A DNA stretch of 5,898 nucleotides from Candidatus Izemoplasmatales bacterium (lineage in GTDB: Bacteria > Bacillota_I > Bacilli_A > Izemoplasmatales > Hujiaoplasmataceae). Made by a program: the position numbers and the translations under genes. Positions within the stretch are counted from its first letter, which is position 1. Each line of letters begins with the position of its first letter. The notes under the pieces are model-generated. The model was not told the origin of the DNA, ran no database searches, and saw only the letters and a list, made by a program, of their open reading frames with translations. The stretch spans positions 1 through 5,898 of the forward strand of contig JAQVKB010000079.1 of NCBI GenBank assembly GCA_028694875.1, read 5' to 3'. This document shows, one piece after another, positions 5,174-5,898 of the stretch.

Positions 5174-5898
5174 ATGAATAAAGCAATCAAAATTGGCCTA
5201 ACTTTGGTCATTATCGGTCTCGTCTTGGCAGTTGTCTTCGGTGTTGTAAGTGGAGAAGGATTCCAAACCGAAGAATACACCTTGGTCGAGCAAAACTACA
5301 CCGTGGATCAATTCGACATGTTTTCCTTTGATTTGGAGAACAAAGCGGTGACCGTCCAAACCACGGATTCCAACACGGTTACCGTCACGTATTATGTCAG
5401 TGAACGCGATGCGATTAACGTGACTGAAAACGGAACATCCATCTCATTTGTCGAAGACGTGGAATGGTATAACTGGTTCGTCTTCGGATTCTCTTGGTTT
5501 CAAGATCCAGCCGTGGATCATGTCATCATCTCGATACCTGCGGACTTGATGGTTTCCTTTGAAATCGTGACTTCCAATGGTGCGATTACGATGGAAGGGC
5601 TCAACGCAATTCAAAGTTTGGACCTTGACACCTCCAATGGTGGTATCGAGCTTACCGACCTAGCGATTGCAGAGAATCTCGTGGCGCACAGTTCAAATGG
5701 GGGACTGGATTTGACAAATTTAGCCGTCGATGGCACGATAGTGGCAACGACTTCCAATGGGAAAGTCGACGTGAGCGGCTTGGTCGCAGAATCGGTCGAT
5801 TCACGGACTTCCAATGGCAATATGATTTGTTCCTCGGTTCAAACGGATGAACTCTCACTCGATACATCGAACGGATCCATTACAGTCAATGTCGCTGG
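5174..5898 (+). CDS. Membrane-anchored DUF4097-type beta-repeat protein (partial, runs off right edge)
   Basis: 241 codons are visible from an ATG preceded by GGGGGAAA; no stop is reached, so the C-terminus is missing. The N-terminus is a signal anchor (MNKAIK, then a hydrophobic helix at about 7-26), placing the rest outside the cell. Residues about 35-130 form a Thr/Val-rich beta region, with an aromatic patch EWYNWFVFGFSWF around 97-109. From 133 on, six T/S-S-N-G motifs occur at 133, 153, 173, 193, 212 and 231, each followed by an alternating hydrophobic strand (AITMEGL, GIELTDL, GLDLTNL, KVDVSGL). This is the repeat signature of DUF4097 (putative adhesin, Pfam PF13349), which includes YvlB and LiaX-like proteins, and it suggests a right-handed beta-solenoid of about 20 residues per turn. 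It is the third gene of the PadR operon, 12 nt after DUF1700. Function is unknown; envelope-stress sensing or surface binding are the likeliest ideas. Confidence 0.85.
   Translation, partial: MNKAIKIGLTLVIIGLVLAVVFGVVSGEGFQTEEYTLVEQNYTVDQFDMFSFDLENKAVTVQTTDSNTVTVTYYVSERDAINVTENGTSISFVEDVEWYNWFVFGFSWFQDPAVDHVIISIPADLMVSFEIVTSNGAITMEGLNAIQSLDLDTSNGGIELTDLAIAENLVAHSSNGGLDLTNLAVDGTIVATTSNGKVDVSGLVAESVDSRTSNGNMICSSVQTDELSLDTSNGSITVNVA
5571..5874 (+). repeat. Tandem 60/57-nt coding repeats (SNG motif)
   Basis: The decamer CTTCCAATGG or a close variant recurs at 5571, 5631 (CCTCCAATGG), 5691 (GTTCAAATGG), 5751, 5808 and 5865 (CATCGAACGG). The spacing is 60, 60, 60, 57 and 57 nt, that is 20 or 19 codons. 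Three copies are identical in DNA. The bases between the motifs have diverged widely, so these are degenerate structural repeats of the encoded solenoid and not a recent tandem duplication. The array probably continues past the right edge. Confidence 0.9.

Noticed and set aside
5611..5867. Two overlapping minus-strand open frames in the DUF4097 repeat region
   Set aside because: Their apparent repeats (PLEV, HWKS) mirror the SNG repeats of the real gene read backwards.
5571..5874. The 60-nt periodic motif as a CRISPR array or noncoding repeat
   Set aside because: The repeated core is only about 10 nt, it is in frame with an open coding sequence, spacing shifts by exactly one codon, and the encoded SNG pattern explains it.

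Overview
The window looks like a chromosomal segment of a low-to-moderate-GC Gram-positive bacterium (Bacillota in the broad sense). The GAPDH sequence, strong AGGAGG-type ribosome binding sites, TTGACA/TATAAT-type promoters and the PadR/DUF1700/DUF4097 gene set all fit. A Mollicutes-related, Izemoplasma- or Acholeplasma-like host is possible from the feel of the GAPDH, but the sequence alone does not prove it. Every tryptophan in the called genes is TGG and no gene contains an in-frame TGA, so the standard bacterial code works. All six complete genes stop with TAA or TAG.

Layout. Positions 1-90 hold no supportable gene. A bidirectional hairpin terminator (91-126) ends a leftward operon of two genes on the minus strand: a MacB/FtsX-type ABC permease (905-2296) followed by its ATPase (170-895). 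A 236-bp divergent region (2297-2532) separates this operon from a rightward glycolytic GAPDH gene (2533-3543). That gene has a clear sigma-A promoter, a cre-like element and a strong terminator. Immediately beyond the terminator is a membrane protein of the DedA/VTT (SNARE-associated) type, best started at a TTG (3600-4226). Its stop codon lies in the loop of the next terminator. A third unit then begins at a near-consensus promoter overlapped by an inverted-repeat operator: a PadR-type repressor (4314-4616), a DUF1700/HAAS-type membrane protein (4628-5161), and a membrane-anchored DUF4097-type repeat protein (5174 to beyond the right edge).

How the genes may work together. GAPDH is housekeeping. 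The other three units all concern the membrane: an efflux or lipid/peptide-type ABC exporter, a VTT-fold membrane protein, and a PadR-controlled cassette whose last product is an outward-facing beta-solenoid-like protein. Related cassettes are widespread in Bacillota, and DUF4097 proteins include LiaX of enterococcal envelope-stress defence. A role in sensing or answering envelope stress is therefore a reasonable inference, but nothing here proves it. No mobile element, CRISPR array, tRNA or rRNA was seen. The most interesting part is the right-hand cassette: its autoregulatory operator and its regular 20/19-residue SNG repeats, which are also visible at the DNA level.
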